Of a DNA stretch of 64,000 nucleotides, positions 26,349 through 35,290 are shown one piece after another. Under the pieces are notes generated by a model. That model saw nothing but the letters and a program-made list of their open reading frames with translations, was not told the DNA's origin and did no database searches. This DNA is from Aeribacillus composti. GTDB lineage: Bacteria; Bacillota; Bacilli; Bacillales; Aeribacillaceae. Each line of letters opens with the position of its first letter. Position 1 is the first letter of the stretch. A program made the translations under genes and the position numbers. The stretch is taken from NCBI RefSeq assembly GCF_007827555.1, contig NZ_VISS01000021.1, positions 1 through 64,000 of the forward strand. The letters are read 5' to 3'.

Positions 26349-28418
26349 TTATCTAGTAAATGCCGCTGGAACACCTCCGTCAACTGTGATCATGCATCCT
26401 GTTGTTTTTTCAGCTTTAGAAGATGCAAAAAATGCAATCGCCTCTGCAATGTCTTCAGGATACACATTTACTAATAATGTTGTTCGTTTTTTATAATAAT
26501 CTTCTAATTCATCCGGTGAAATTCCATAAGCTCTTGCACGCTCTTCACGCCACTTGGAATCCCATATTGCAGAGCCTTGAAGAACGGCATCCGGAAGAAC
26601 GGAGTTTACACGTATTCCGTATTGGCCGCCTTCAGCAGCAATACATCTTGCCAAATGAGTTTCAAGCGCCTTTGCAGCACTGTAAGCAGCCGCATTCTTT
26701 CCAGCATAAATTGAATTTTTCGAGCCAACAAATACCATATTCCCGCCAATACCTTGCGTCTTCATTTGTTTAAACGCTTCGCGAGCTACTAAAAAGTATC
26801 CTGTACCAAGAACGTTCATATTTAAATTCCATTCTTGCAAAGTTGTTTCATCGAACGGACTGGATGTAGCAAGTCCAGCGTTGTTGACAATAATATCGAC
26901 TCCGCCGAAGGCAAGGGCAGCTTCTTTAAAGGCAGCTTGCACTTCTTCCTCTTTTGTTACGTCCATTTTGACGGCAATTGCACGATTTTCGCCATATTTT
27001 TCGTTAATTTCTTTAGCTTTTTCCTCTGCTCCTTCGATGTTTAAATCAGCGATAACAACATGTGCGCCTTCGCTGGCTAGACGTCGGCACGTCGCACTGC
27101 CAATTCCTCCTGCACCGCCTGTGACAAAAGCCACTTTGCGCGAAAATTCTGCTTCTGGCGGAGCAAGCGTTAATTTGTAGAGCTCAAGCGGCCAATATTC
27201 TACATTATAAGACTCATTTTCGTTTAATGAGACGAACTTCCCGATCGCATCTGTCCCTTTCATGACAGCGATGGCGCGATGATAAAGAGCTCCGCTGATC
27301 CTTGACATTTTTTCGTTTTTCCCTGTATTCACCATTCCAATACCAGGAATTAAGATTACTCTAGGGGCAGCTTCAAACATTTTGTCCCCTTCGTTTTTGT
27401 TCCGCTCAAAATAAGCTTTGTAGTCTTTTTTATAATTGGAAACTCCTTCTTTTATTTTTTCCTTTAATTGCTCTTTATTTTCTGTTTGCGGATCCCATTC
27501 GATGTATAAAGGAACCCGCTTCGTGTGAACTAAATGATCAGGGCATGCTGCGCCTATTTGAGAAAGTTCTTTTGCGTTTCGACTGTTAACAAACTGAAGA
27601 ACATCCTCTCCGTCATCCCAAGTTAAAATCATTTTTCTTTCATCGCTTACAGCACCACGAATAACTGGCAGTATTTCCGCTAGGATTTCTTTTCTTTCAT
27701 CTTTGGAAAGGGCTTTATATTTTAATCCGCCAAATGCTTTTTCTTCATCGATTCGCTCTTTTATATAGTTTTCAGCTTCATTAATAATAGAAATCGTTTT
27801 TGCATAGCATTCCTCTGAAGTATCGCCCCATGTGACTAAGCCGTGTTTTTCCATCAACACTAACTCTGCATTCGGGTTGTTTTTCACGCCTTCAGCAATC
27901 ATTTTGGAAAGCGTAAATCCAGGACGCACGTAAGGCACCCAAACAAATCGGTTGCCGTAAATCTCCTCAGCAATTTGCTTTCCGTTGTCCGCACAGCAAA
28001 TGCTGATAATCGCATCAGGATGCGTGTGATCAACATGCTTGAACGGAAGAAATGCGTGCAGCAAAGTTTCAATCGAAGGGCGTGGATGCTTGTGATCAAT
28101 CATGCAATGAGATAAATAAGCTACCATTTCTTCGTCGGACATTTCATCTCGTTCTATAAGCGGGCGGATATCGTCCAATTTAAGTCCTGTAAAATTGTGC
28201 GCTTTCATTGTCGCTAAATCTGAACCGCTTCCTTTTACCCACATGACTTCAATTTCACGGCCGCGGAAATCGCTTTCAATTGTTTTCATTGAAGTGTTGC
28301 CTCCGCCCCAGTTGCATACAGCGCGATCAGCTCCGATTAAATTGGAACGGTAGACTAACTGTTCTAAACCTTCCGACAATTTCTTAGCTTTTTCTGAATC
28401 CCACAAACTTTTGACCAT
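26349..28418 (-). CDS. rhaEW: Rhamnulose-1-P aldolase/lactaldehyde dehydrogenase fusion
   Basis: A 689-aa bifunctional protein. Residues about 1-400 form a class II aldolase/adducin domain (zinc histidines in HVDHTHPDAI, and MEKHGLVTWG); residues about 425-689 form a short-chain dehydrogenase with TGGAGGIG and the YSAAK catalytic pair. The same fusion in Bacillus cleaves L-rhamnulose 1-phosphate and oxidises the L-lactaldehyde to lactate. Here it could also dispose of lactaldehyde made by FucA. ATG behind GGAGG. It is the first gene of the locus with the regulator behind it; there is no rhaA in the window. Confidence 0.9.
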   Translation of the reverse strand: MVKSLWDSEKAKKLSEGLEQLVYRSNLIGADRAVCNWGGGNTSMKTIESDFRGREIEVMWVKGSGSDLATMKAHNFTGLKLDDIRPLIERDEMSDEEMVAYLSHCMIDHKHPRPSIETLLHAFLPFKHVDHTHPDAIISICCADNGKQIAEEIYGNRFVWVPYVRPGFTLSKMIAEGVKNNPNAELVLMEKHGLVTWGDTSEECYAKTISIINEAENYIKERIDEEKAFGGLKYKALSKDERKEILAEILPVIRGAVSDERKMILTWDDGEDVLQFVNSRNAKELSQIGAACPDHLVHTKRVPLYIEWDPQTENKEQLKEKIKEGVSNYKKDYKAYFERNKNEGDKMFEAAPRVILIPGIGMVNTGKNEKMSRISGALYHRAIAVMKGTDAIGKFVSLNENESYNVEYWPLELYKLTLAPPEAEFSRKVAFVTGGAGGIGSATCRRLASEGAHVVIADLNIEGAEEKAKEINEKYGENRAIAVKMDVTKEEEVQAAFKEAALAFGGVDIIVNNAGLATSSPFDETTLQEWNLNMNVLGTGYFLVAREAFKQMKTQGIGGNMVFVGSKNSIYAGKNAAAYSAAKALETHLARCIAAEGGQYGIRVNSVLPDAVLQGSAIWDSKWREERARAYGISPDELEDYYKKRTTLLVNVYPEDIAEAIAFFASSKAEKTTGCMITVDGGVPAAFTR

Positions 28419-28489
28419 TTGTTGACCTCCATTTTTGTTTTTATTTATTTTAAATATAACATATGATTGTTTATTATTGAATATATTTT

Positions 28490-28502
28490 TTTATTTTTGT
28501 TT
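28490..28502 (-). promoter_or_regulatory. Candidate DeoR-family operator (copy 2)
   Basis: Minus strand AAACAAAAATAAA, identical to 25054-25066, 72 nt upstream of rhaEW, with further TTTTTGTTT direct repeats on both sides. Confidence 0.35.
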
Positions 28503-28684
28503 TTTTGTTTTGAATATTTTATTTATAGCTAAGATTTGAAACGTATATTGTTTACTTGTTGATTTCACGTCTATTATTTTGGGATTTTTCAATCAAGGGA
28601 AAAATAAAAGGTAAATCAACATAAAAAAAAAGGGATCAAAATATGAAGGGAATATAATCAGGCAGGATCATATAGTTGCTCTCT

Positions 28685-28713
28685 TTTACAAGACGAGGGG
28701 AATAATGTATAAT
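28685..28713 (+). promoter_or_regulatory. Sigma-A promoter of the antisense RNA
   Basis: TTTACA (28685-28690), 17-bp spacer, TATAAT (28708-28713). This near-consensus promoter faces the 3' end of the toxin gene and has no protein gene behind it. Confidence 0.75.
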
Positions 28714-28719
28714 GAAGTT

Positions 28720-28860
28720 GAAAAATTGCATCAACAACCAGACGACCAAAGGTGCTGCGACACCTTTGGCCCTGCAACAGACGGTTCCCTTCAAGGGGAT
28801 CAGGCAGCAGGTAAAAAATAATCCACCACTGCTATCAACTCAAGGGTGGATTATTTTTTT
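28720..28860 (+). ncRNA. Type I antitoxin RNA (RatA/SR4-like), predicted
   Basis: A predicted RNA of about 140 nt from the promoter at 28685-28713 to the bidirectional terminator AATAATCCACC/GGTGGATTATT (28817-28829 with 28845-28856). It contains a strong CCAAAGGTG/CACCTTTGG hairpin and runs antisense into the 3' end of the toxin transcript, overlapping it tail to tail as in txpA/RatA and bsrG/SR4. Expected action is to block toxin translation and promote decay by RNase III. Ends are inferred, not mapped. Confidence 0.7.
28817..28860. terminator. Shared bidirectional terminator of toxin and antitoxin
   Basis: An 11-bp perfect stem (AATAATCCACC with GGTGGATTATT) with T-runs on both strands, ending the toxin mRNA leftwards and the antisense RNA rightwards. 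Confidence 0.75.
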
Positions 28861-28934
28861 TGCGGATTTGACAGCATTGTAATTATAAGGCTTGAAAAAC
28901 TGATCGCAAACATTAACGCTTCGAATACTGTCAT
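28851..28934 (-). CDS. Type I toxin, TxpA/BsrG-like membrane peptide
   Basis: A 27-aa peptide starting MTVFEALMFAISFSSLII and ending in a charged NPQKK tail: one hydrophobic helix, as in the holin-like toxins TxpA, BsrG and BsrE. The ATG is 7 nt from AAAGGGGG, a very strong site. That site lies in an ACCCC/GGGGT hairpin that can hide it, and the 5' leader (28970-28981) is perfectly complementary over 12 nt to the region after the stop (28838-28849), the kind of 5'-3' pairing that holds such mRNAs silent. It is too short for usual gene finders. Family match is by pattern, not by search. Confidence 0.8.
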   Translation of the reverse strand: MTVFEALMFAISFSSLIITMLSNPQKK

Positions 28935-29002
28935 CGGCACACCCCCTTTCTGTACGGGGTAAATGCCAACCACCCTTGAGTCTACCGTTCTATTGCATTT
29001 TC

Positions 29003-29011
29003 ATTATATCA
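29003..29011 (-). promoter_or_regulatory. Extended -10 promoter of the toxin gene
   Basis: Minus strand TGATATAAT, a perfect extended -10; no good -35 hexamer is visible. Predicted start near 28996, giving a leader of about 60 nt. Confidence 0.55.
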
Positions 29012-29140
29012 AATACTAAATTTTGAATCTATAAAAAACAGAACATTTGTTCCTTTTTTACTAGAAATTAAATTTTTAGCAAATAATTATTGAAAATTCT
29101 GTAAATGGGGTATACATTTGTAGTAAGGGGAGGGAGAAGT

Positions 29141-30766
29141 ATGAGCCGTTTAATAAAGAAAAAAGCTGCTCAACAAGCACTCAAAAAAGTCGTGCATGTA
29201 AGCGATATCATTAAGAAACAGCTAGATCCTCAGCTTCCGCTAACCGAACAGCTCGACAAAATTCGAAAAACGTTCGATGAAAGGCTGGACCAAGACGAAT
29301 ATTTTTTGGTCGTAGATGAAACAGGATATTCTCCGCTACATACCAATCGCCTTCGTGAAGGAAGAGTATTTTCGGATGAGGTCGGCAAAAAAGCCGCTAC
29401 AACAAAAGAACCGCTTTTGCAGCTGTATATCCGTGATACAGGAGAAATTCTTGTTGATGCGAGCTGTCCGCTCGTTACAGACAGTACTGGAAAACGTTAT
29501 AATATCCGGTTAGGAAGACTCATTCATCGCCCGTATTTGCAAATGAATTTTGCCATGCTATCGTTTTTGCCAAGCTTTCTTTGCCTCATGACAGCTTTAT
29601 TTATGCAATTATCTTTTCGTCAAGCAATTATTTTATTTTTCGTAACTATTTGCGCCAGTGCAGTAAACAGCTTCTTTGTTTACCGCTCGTTCACTTCTAA
29701 TCTTAGACAATGGTATAACGTCACTCGTACTGTATCATCAGGCAACCTTCATGTCGAAGTAGATATTGTCGGCAAACGCAATGAGTTTCATCAAATAGGT
29801 TATGAAATCAATAAAATTATTTTTGGAATCCGGTCGATTTTAAGCGAGTTTGCCAATGCCGTCAAAACTGTCAAGAAGGTCAGTCAAGATCAAAAAAAAG
29901 AAGCGAATCGCTTATCGGAAATTTTTGATGAAGTTGCTGCAACAATGGAAGTGTTCCGCGAAGGCTCCAAACAGCAGACCGATTCGTTTAAAAAAGTTAG
30001 CGAACTGGCAAATTCGATGATAGAAGGTGTATCAAATATGGGATCGGAAATTGAACGTGTTGTTGAATACGCTCAATCAACGATGCGTTCAGCAGATGAA
30101 GGGCAACAAATGATTGAAAAAACGGAACAGCTTATGCTAAATATTGAAAATGACACGAAAAAGGCAACTTCTCTCATCCAAATGGTATCCAAAAAAGCGG
30201 ATCAAGCGATGGAAATGGCTTCTGCGATCACAGCAATTGCCAAGCAAACGAACCTTTTAGCATTAAATGCTTCCATTGAAGCAGCGAGAGCAGGTGAATC
30301 TGGAAAAGGCTTTGCGATTGTAGCTGCAGAAGTGAGCAAACTGGCAGATGATACAAATTCTTTTGCGGCTAAAATTTTATCTTCGTTGGAAGAAACGAGA
30401 AATGATTTAGCTCATGCCGTTACTGCCGTCAAAAAAAATGAAGAAAGTGTTGATCAAGCTTCCTTGTCTATATCTGGAACAAAAGAAAGCATGCAGACAT
30501 TTAAGCGAATGTTTTCAGACATTCATTCTCTGTTAAAGCATAATCGAGAAAACGTCATAAACATTCGTGAAAACGGCAACAATTTAAAAGGTTTAATAGA
30601 AAATGTAAACTTAATCGCACATGATTTCACCAACACAGTCAACGAAACAACGGCAGCATTGGAGGAACATATTGAAGGGATCCATGAGCTTGCAAAGGAA
30701 TCAGTTATTCTTTCCGATGCTGTCATACATCTTCAAAAAATTTTAAACCGCTTTCAATTACAATAA
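29141..30766 (+). CDS. Methyl-accepting chemotaxis-type transducer
   Basis: A 541-aa transducer with a soluble N-terminal part of about 145 residues (motif [16 protein letters not shown], seen in a group of Bacillus Cache-like receptors), a membrane hairpin of two segments (about 150-200), a HAMP-like stretch and the cytoplasmic signalling coiled coil with the conserved tip [19 protein letters not shown]. There is no N-terminal signal or first membrane helix, so the sensor part should be cytoplasmic. The ATG at 29141 follows GGGAGGGAG; an ATG 12 codons earlier is rejected. Single gene with no chemotaxis partners nearby; ligand unknown. Confidence 0.82.
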   Translation: MSRLIKKKAAQQALKKVVHVSDIIKKQLDPQLPLTEQLDKIRKTFDERLDQDEYFLVVDETGYSPLHTNRLREGRVFSDEVGKKAATTKEPLLQLYIRDTGEILVDASCPLVTDSTGKRYNIRLGRLIHRPYLQMNFAMLSFLPSFLCLMTALFMQLSFRQAIILFFVTICASAVNSFFVYRSFTSNLRQWYNVTRTVSSGNLHVEVDIVGKRNEFHQIGYEINKIIFGIRSILSEFANAVKTVKKVSQDQKKEANRLSEIFDEVAATMEVFREGSKQQTDSFKKVSELANSMIEGVSNMGSEIERVVEYAQSTMRSADEGQQMIEKTEQLMLNIENDTKKATSLIQMVSKKADQAMEMASAITAIAKQTNLLALNASIEAARAGESGKGFAIVAAEVSKLADDTNSFAAKILSSLEETRNDLAHAVTAVKKNEESVDQASLSISGTKESMQTFKRMFSDIHSLLKHNRENVINIRENGNNLKGLIENVNLIAHDFTNTVNETTAALEEHIEGIHELAKESVILSDAVIHLQKILNRFQLQ

Positions 30767-30942
30767 ATGTCTTGATTGACTGGGGATTTTCTCTTTACTA
30801 TTAAAAATCACATCGTCAAGAAGCGAATATTTGCAGGAATAATCGAAAATGCAAAAGGGAGATCCCCCAACTTCGGTAGTTGAGAAAAAATACTGCGCAG
30901 AAATTGACTCATTTTCATCATTATCAAAGCTTCCAAAAAATT

Positions 30943-30981
30943 AAGCAGCCAAACTCCTAGTATATAGGAATCGGGCTGCTT
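30943..30981 (-). terminator. Terminator of the natAB-like genes
   Basis: AAGCAGCC and GGCTGCTT arms; on the minus strand they are followed by AATTTTTT about 60 nt after the permease stop. Confidence 0.65.
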
Positions 30982-31040
30982 GCTACGTTTATTATTATCT
31001 GCTCAAAATCAAAAGAAAACCATTTTGCGTAATGTCTTCT

Positions 31041-32294
31041 TTATTTATTTTTCGATAGCTGTAAAGCTTTTTTAATATCTTTAAGCGCATTGGATTTTCC
31101 GTACATCAATACGCCGCCTTTGTAAACTCTTGCCCCGAAGACAGCTAATATAGCAATGGATGCTATTAATAAACCGATTCCTAAAAGCGGCTCCCAAATT
31201 GGAAGATCCAGCATTCCAACCCGCAAAAACATCAGCATCGGGGTAAACGGCGGAATGTATGATGTGATCGTAACATAGGAAGCTTCCGGATTGCTCAAAC
31301 CAAATATCGCTAGCATAAAGCCCGCCACAACCGTTAAAATCATCGGAGTGATCAACTGCTGAACATCTTCTATACGACTGACCAGCGAGCCTAGAAAGGC
31401 AGCCATCGTCGCATATAATAAATAGCCTAAAATAAAGAAAATGACTGCATATAGAATGGTCGACAACGACGTGTTTTGGAATCCAAAGAAAGAGAAAAAT
31501 CCTCCATCCATCGATTCTAAATTCTGTTTAATGGAAACGTAGCCGACAATAAGCCATAAGGCAAGCTGCGTTAAACTCAATAGAGCAACACCTAAAATTT
31601 TCGCAAACATTTGTGTAATAGGAGGAACACTGGAAATTAAAATTTCCATCACTCTAGAAGATTTTTCTACTGCTACCTCCATCGCAATCATATTTGCATA
31701 CATGATCACTGCAAAATATATTACAAATAAAAGTACATATACGAGACCTCTCGCTTGATTCAATTCTTCCACCGTTTTTGCGTTGGCATTCAACGCTTCC
31801 ATTTCAAAAGATACTGGCGCATTCAGCTTCATCAGTTCCTCTTGCGTCAATTTCAATTGACCTGCTGTCCATACCATGCTCACTTGTTGGAGGGCATATT
31901 GCAAATCGTTTGGAACGGTTGAGTCTGCAAGAGACGCTGCTTTATATACCGCCATCGGCCGGTTTTCATCATTTAAAGATAAAACGAGATACCCTTTGAT
32001 CTCATCATTTAATACATTCTTTTTCAGCTCTTCTTCGGAAGCATTAGTTTTTTGCAATTGAATGTCCGGATTAACTTCTTTTAATTGCTTTTTAAACGGT
32101 TCAAATAAAGAATTTGATTGATCAATGACTGCAAGGCGTTCTTGATTTTCACCAGAATTAAAAAAATCAATAATTTTTGATATGTTTCCCAAAACTAGAA
32201 TAATAAGCAATGTAATAACCGTGGAAATGATAAATTGCTTCGATCTTAGTTTGGTAAAATAAGTGTGGAACAAAACAGTCCAAAAGTTATGCAT
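31041..32294 (-). CDS. ABC exporter permease (NatB/YhaP type)
   Basis: A 417-aa ABC-2 family permease: one N-terminal membrane segment (about 20-42), a large extracytoplasmic loop (about 45-180) and five to six C-terminal segments. NatB-type proteins export sodium or peptides/antibiotics with a NatA ATPase. The ATG at 32294 overlaps the end of the ATPase gene by 8 nt and has an AAAGTGGGTG site; the ORF opens three codons earlier. Cargo cannot be told from sequence. Confidence 0.82.
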   Translation of the reverse strand: MHNFWTVLFHTYFTKLRSKQFIISTVITLLIILVLGNISKIIDFFNSGENQERLAVIDQSNSLFEPFKKQLKEVNPDIQLQKTNASEEELKKNVLNDEIKGYLVLSLNDENRPMAVYKAASLADSTVPNDLQYALQQVSMVWTAGQLKLTQEELMKLNAPVSFEMEALNANAKTVEELNQARGLVYVLLFVIYFAVIMYANMIAMEVAVEKSSRVMEILISSVPPITQMFAKILGVALLSLTQLALWLIVGYVSIKQNLESMDGGFFSFFGFQNTSLSTILYAVIFFILGYLLYATMAAFLGSLVSRIEDVQQLITPMILTVVAGFMLAIFGLSNPEASYVTITSYIPPFTPMLMFLRVGMLDLPIWEPLLGIGLLIASIAILAVFGARVYKGGVLMYGKSNALKDIKKALQLSKNK

Positions 32295-33186
32295 AGGCCG
32301 CACCCACTTTCTCTATAAAAATATCATGTAATGAAGGCTCTTCTATTTGGAATTTGCGAATAAATCCTTTATCGACAATCTCCTGTAACAATTGTTGTGC
32401 GGTCTCTTCTCTTTCAATTTGCAATTGAATCCCTTCAACTGTTGTCTTGGCTTTTACGACACCTGGGAAATCCTTCAAGAAATTGAGATCAAAATCCGCA
32501 TGAATCACGAGATTTTTTTTGCCAAAGGAACGTTTAATTTCTTTGAGCGACCCATGAACTACAGGGCTTCCCCTATGTAATATGCATAAATGTTCACATA
32601 ATTCCTCAACGTGCTCCATCCGATGGCTGGAAAACACAATGGATGTACCGGCATTTTTCAAATCAATGACAGCCTCTTTCAATTGCTCAACATTGACCGG
32701 ATCCAATCCGCTAAACGGTTCATCCAAGATGAGCAGCTTCGGTTTATGTATGACAGCAGCAATAAATTGAATTTTTTGCTGGTTTCCTTTCGACAGCTCT
32801 TCGACTTTTTTTTCAGCGTACTCCGGCACTTTAAACCGTTCGAGCCAATTTGCCAGCTCCTTCAGCGCATCTTTTTTGTTCATCCCTCTTAATCTGGCTA
32901 AATAGACAATCTGATCCTTTACCTTTAATTTCGGGTACAATCCCCGCTCTTCGGGCAAATATCCGATATACGGGCTCGTGCTATAATCAATTTTTTCTCC
33001 ATTCCATGTAATGGTTCCTTCAGTTGGTGCCAGCAGCCCTAAAATCATGCGAAATGTTGTCGTTTTTCCGGCACCGTTTGCCCCTAAAAAACCAAACATT
33101 TCTTTTTCCGGAATGGATAAAGACAGCTTATCCACAGCGGTGAAATCGCCAAATTTTTTCGTCACTTGCTCTAGCTTCAACGTCAT
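32287..33186 (-). CDS. ABC exporter ATPase (NatA/YhaQ type)
   Basis: A 299-aa ATPase with Walker A GANGAGKTTT, signature LSKGNQQKI, Walker B KLLILDEPFSGLDP, and the extra C-terminal domain of about 80 residues found in NatA-like proteins. The ATG at 33186 follows GGAGGAAAA; the six codons upstream are not used. It overlaps the permease gene, so the two are translationally coupled. Confidence 0.87.
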   Translation of the reverse strand: MTLKLEQVTKKFGDFTAVDKLSLSIPEKEMFGFLGANGAGKTTTFRMILGLLAPTEGTITWNGEKIDYSTSPYIGYLPEERGLYPKLKVKDQIVYLARLRGMNKKDALKELANWLERFKVPEYAEKKVEELSKGNQQKIQFIAAVIHKPKLLILDEPFSGLDPVNVEQLKEAVIDLKNAGTSIVFSSHRMEHVEELCEHLCILHRGSPVVHGSLKEIKRSFGKKNLVIHADFDLNFLKDFPGVVKAKTTVEGIQLQIEREETAQQLLQEIVDKGFIRKFQIEEPSLHDIFIEKVGAAYA

Positions 33187-33500
33187 GTATTTTCCTCCTC
33201 TCATCTTTTAATACGGATCAAACAAGAAAAAAGTTCAGTATCGTTTTAAATTTCTGTCTAACTCACAAGTGAAACATCGTTAGTGACAATGATGATATGA
33301 AAACTATGTTAAAAATATTTAAACCACATAATTAAAACAGGAGGATGCTTCACAAAAGTTGTTCAAACTTTTGGAAGCATCTCTCCATTTAATAAATGTT
33401 GAGATGAACAAAAAGGCAGAAACCTTTTTTTATTACTTAAAGGTTCACTGATTTGATTTTAGAATCCGAACTGAGATGGATTTTGAAGAAATACAACTGT

Positions 33501-33661
33501 GAAGGACAAAAATAATCTAATAAAATTTATAAACGTCCTTCATGGAGGTGATGGAATCCAAAAAAAGGAAATTGCATATACTGAATGTCCGTCATAACTT
33601 TTGAAGGACAGAATGAAAATGGCGTGCATAGAAAAAGTCCTTCATAAGATTCCCGAAGGAC
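33501..33661. repeat. Cluster of GAAGGAC/GTCCTTC palindromic repeats
   Basis: Three inverted-repeat pairs occur in 160 bp of otherwise gene-free DNA: GAAGGAC 33501 with GTCCTTC 33535; GTCCGTC 33587 with GAAGGAC 33603; GTCCTTC 33637 with GAAGGAC 33655. The last two form tight hairpins. They look like a small REP-type or mobile repeat array. An ORF across them on the minus strand has no ribosome site or recognisable product. Confidence 0.6.
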
Positions 33662-33750
33662 ATGATCAAGATAGGGAAACATAGGAAAAGCAGTTGTCCA
33701 GAAAGCCAAAATCTTTTGGAAACGAAAAACATAAACATTGAATATTGAAA

Positions 33751-33792
33751 GGGCACCTATAAGCCGAAAAAATCGACTACTTTGACAGCCAC
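33751..33792. repeat. Dispersed stem-loop repeat, copy C
   Basis: A 42-nt stem-loop whose minus strand begins GTGGCTGTCAAAGTAGTCG and continues TTTT-CGGCTTAT...GCCC, closely matching the element at 12777-12819 and the half element at 73-92. It stands next to a duplicated gene fragment, so it may mark an old insertion or recombination site. Confidence 0.45.
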
Positions 33793-33820
33793 TTTTGCCA
33801 TTATGATTCGGCTTCTTTTC

Positions 33821-33947
33821 GGCAATAGGAACGCCATCCTCCAAAATCTGTAATATCCTCGAATCGATTGGCGATATACGCCTTCCAAAAGAAAGCCCGA
33901 CACTTTGTTTCCGTTGATCAGTTCTACTGTTCCTATACTCTAAAGGA
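33821..33947 (-). pseudogene. Duplicated 3' end of the allophanate hydrolase gene
   Basis: About 125 bp here are a near-identical copy of 36526-36650, the last 40 codons of the allophanate hydrolase gene; for example TTTGTTTCCGTTGATCAGTT occurs in both. Small indels break the frame (SIGTVELINGNKVPGFLC is no longer encoded as such). The copy lies 2.6 kb from its parent, on the far side of the toxin/immunity genes, so those genes are bracketed by a direct repeat. It cannot encode a functional product. Confidence 0.85.
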
Positions 33948-33974
33948 TTTGTATCCCTAATTTTTTACAGAATA

Positions 33975-34493
33975 TTAAAACCATTTCTTCTTGCCTCTCT
34001 TTTTATCGATGACAGCTAAAGCTCTAATGGGAAATTTATCAATAAACGGTTCTACTGAAATACTATAATGTGCCTCGATATCTTTTTTTAATTGATCGCG
34101 TAATTCTGTCAATTGGTTCACTATATAATCCATCTTAAATACAGGATCAAACGGTTCCTTTCTCCAAATAGATGTGAGTCGAGCCTTATCGTTATTGTCA
34201 AAAGGGATGATTGAAATCAACGGCTCATCTTCGTCAATTTCAAGAGTATAATAATGAAATTCCGGGATATCATATTTGTCACTTTCGATAATGGCGAGCC
34301 ATCTCTCTAGGTATAAATAAAACTCCAACAATGCGATATCATCTCGGAAATAGGAGATTCCATCTACTTTTATGTCAAAATCTCCACTAACTCTAAGCAC
34401 AATGGCAGCATTCTTTTTCAACTTTTTAGGAATATAAGATTCATCGGTTGTAAAGTGATAGACAAATTCTATTTGACTGGATATGCTGTCCAT
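33975..34493 (-). CDS. Immunity-like protein, copy A
   Basis: A 172-aa acidic, soluble protein with no signal peptide, nearly identical to the product of 34772-35290. Both directly follow toxin 3' ends (one degraded, one frameshifted), the standard place for an immunity gene in polymorphic-toxin cassettes. The start ATG overlaps the reading frame of the old toxin tail. This copy ends KKRGKKKWF, differing mainly at both ends from copy B. I do not recognise the domain by name. Confidence 0.65.
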   Translation of the reverse strand: MDSISSQIEFVYHFTTDESYIPKKLKKNAAIVLRVSGDFDIKVDGISYFRDDIALLEFYLYLERWLAIIESDKYDIPEFHYYTLEIDEDEPLISIIPFDNNDKARLTSIWRKEPFDPVFKMDYIVNQLTELRDQLKKDIEAHYSISVEPFIDKFPIRALAVIDKKRGKKKWF

Positions 34494-34661
34494 ATTTCAC
34501 CATCCCATCCCCTATTACTCTTTCGTACCTATGTTTTACCGAGTGGTTATCACTACAATGATAAATCAGCATTCTTTGTTTCTACCTCTGGATTTATAGA
34601 ATTGAATCCTTTTCATTCGATTGCGTACTTGGCTTTTATCAGTAGTGTTGAATTAGCATAA
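34469..34661 (-). pseudogene. Degraded toxin C-terminus upstream of immunity copy A
   Basis: On the minus strand this matches the last part of the toxin gene at 35266-35470: it begins with TTCAACACTACTGATAAAAG (toxin FNTTDKSQ) and ends with codons for W-T-A-Y-P-V-K then TAG, inside the immunity start. In between it has deletions and stops. The plus-strand ORF over this stretch is a shadow. So copy A is an orphan immunity gene with the stump of its toxin. Confidence 0.75.
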
Positions 34662-34687
34662 TTCGGACACTTTTTGAAAAAATAAAT

Positions 34688-34714
34688 GGGGCTTCAAAAA
34701 TAATAGGCAGCCCC
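34688..34714 (-). terminator. Terminator of immunity copy B
   Basis: GGGGCT and AGCCCC arms; on the minus strand followed by ATTTATTTTTT, about 60 nt after the stop. Confidence 0.55.
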
Positions 34715-34771
34715 AAGAAATGTTATCAACTACAAACATTGACATAGTCTTTAACAAGTAACGTTCAATGA

Positions 34772-35290
34772 CTAAAGCCATTTCGTCTTACCCTTTTTTT
34801 TGTCTACAACTGCTAAAGCTTTTATCGGAAATTTATCAATAAACGGTTCTACTGAAATGTTATAATGTGCCTCGATATCTTTTTTTAATTGATCGCGTAA
34901 TTCTGTCAATTGGTTCACTATATAATCCATCTTAAATACAGGATCAAACGGTTCCTTTCTCCAAATAGAAGTGAGTCGAGCCTTATCGTTATTGTCAAAA
35001 GGGATGATTGAAATTAACGGCTCATCTTCGTCAATTTCAAGAGTATAATAATGAAATTCCGGGATATCATATTTGCCACTTTCGATAATGGCGAGCCATC
35101 TCTCTAGGTATAAATAAAACTCCAACAATGCGATATCATCTCGGAAATAGGAGATTCCATCTACTTTTATGTCAAAATCTCCATCAACTCTAAGTACGAT
35201 AGCAGAATCTTTTTTCCACTTTTTAGGAATGTAAGATTCATCGGTTGTAAAGTGATAGACAAACTCTAATTGATTGGATATGCTGTCCAT
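34772..35290 (-). CDS. Immunity-like protein, copy B
   Basis: A 172-aa paralogue of copy A with only scattered changes, mostly within the first 35 and last 15 residues. Its ATG lies inside the restored toxin frame: the codons IWTAYPIN-stop of the toxin overlap the first 25 nt of this gene. A GGTGA site precedes the ATG. Expected role is to bind and neutralise the cognate toxin in the cytosol; family name unknown to me. Confidence 0.68.
   Translation of the reverse strand: MDSISNQLEFVYHFTTDESYIPKKWKKDSAIVLRVDGDFDIKVDGISYFRDDIALLEFYLYLERWLAIIESGKYDIPEFHYYTLEIDEDEPLISIIPFDNNDKARLTSIWRKEPFDPVFKMDYIVNQLTELRDQLKKDIEAHYNISVEPFIDKFPIKALAVVDKKKGKTKWL

Noticed and set aside
33527..33844. Minus-strand ORF of 105 codons
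   Set aside because: It runs across the palindromic repeat cluster and into the duplicated atzF fragment in the wrong frame, and lacks a ribosome site; composition is not protein-like.
34455..34661. Plus-strand ORF of 68 codons
   Set aside because: It is the antisense shadow of the degraded toxin 3' end upstream of immunity copy A.
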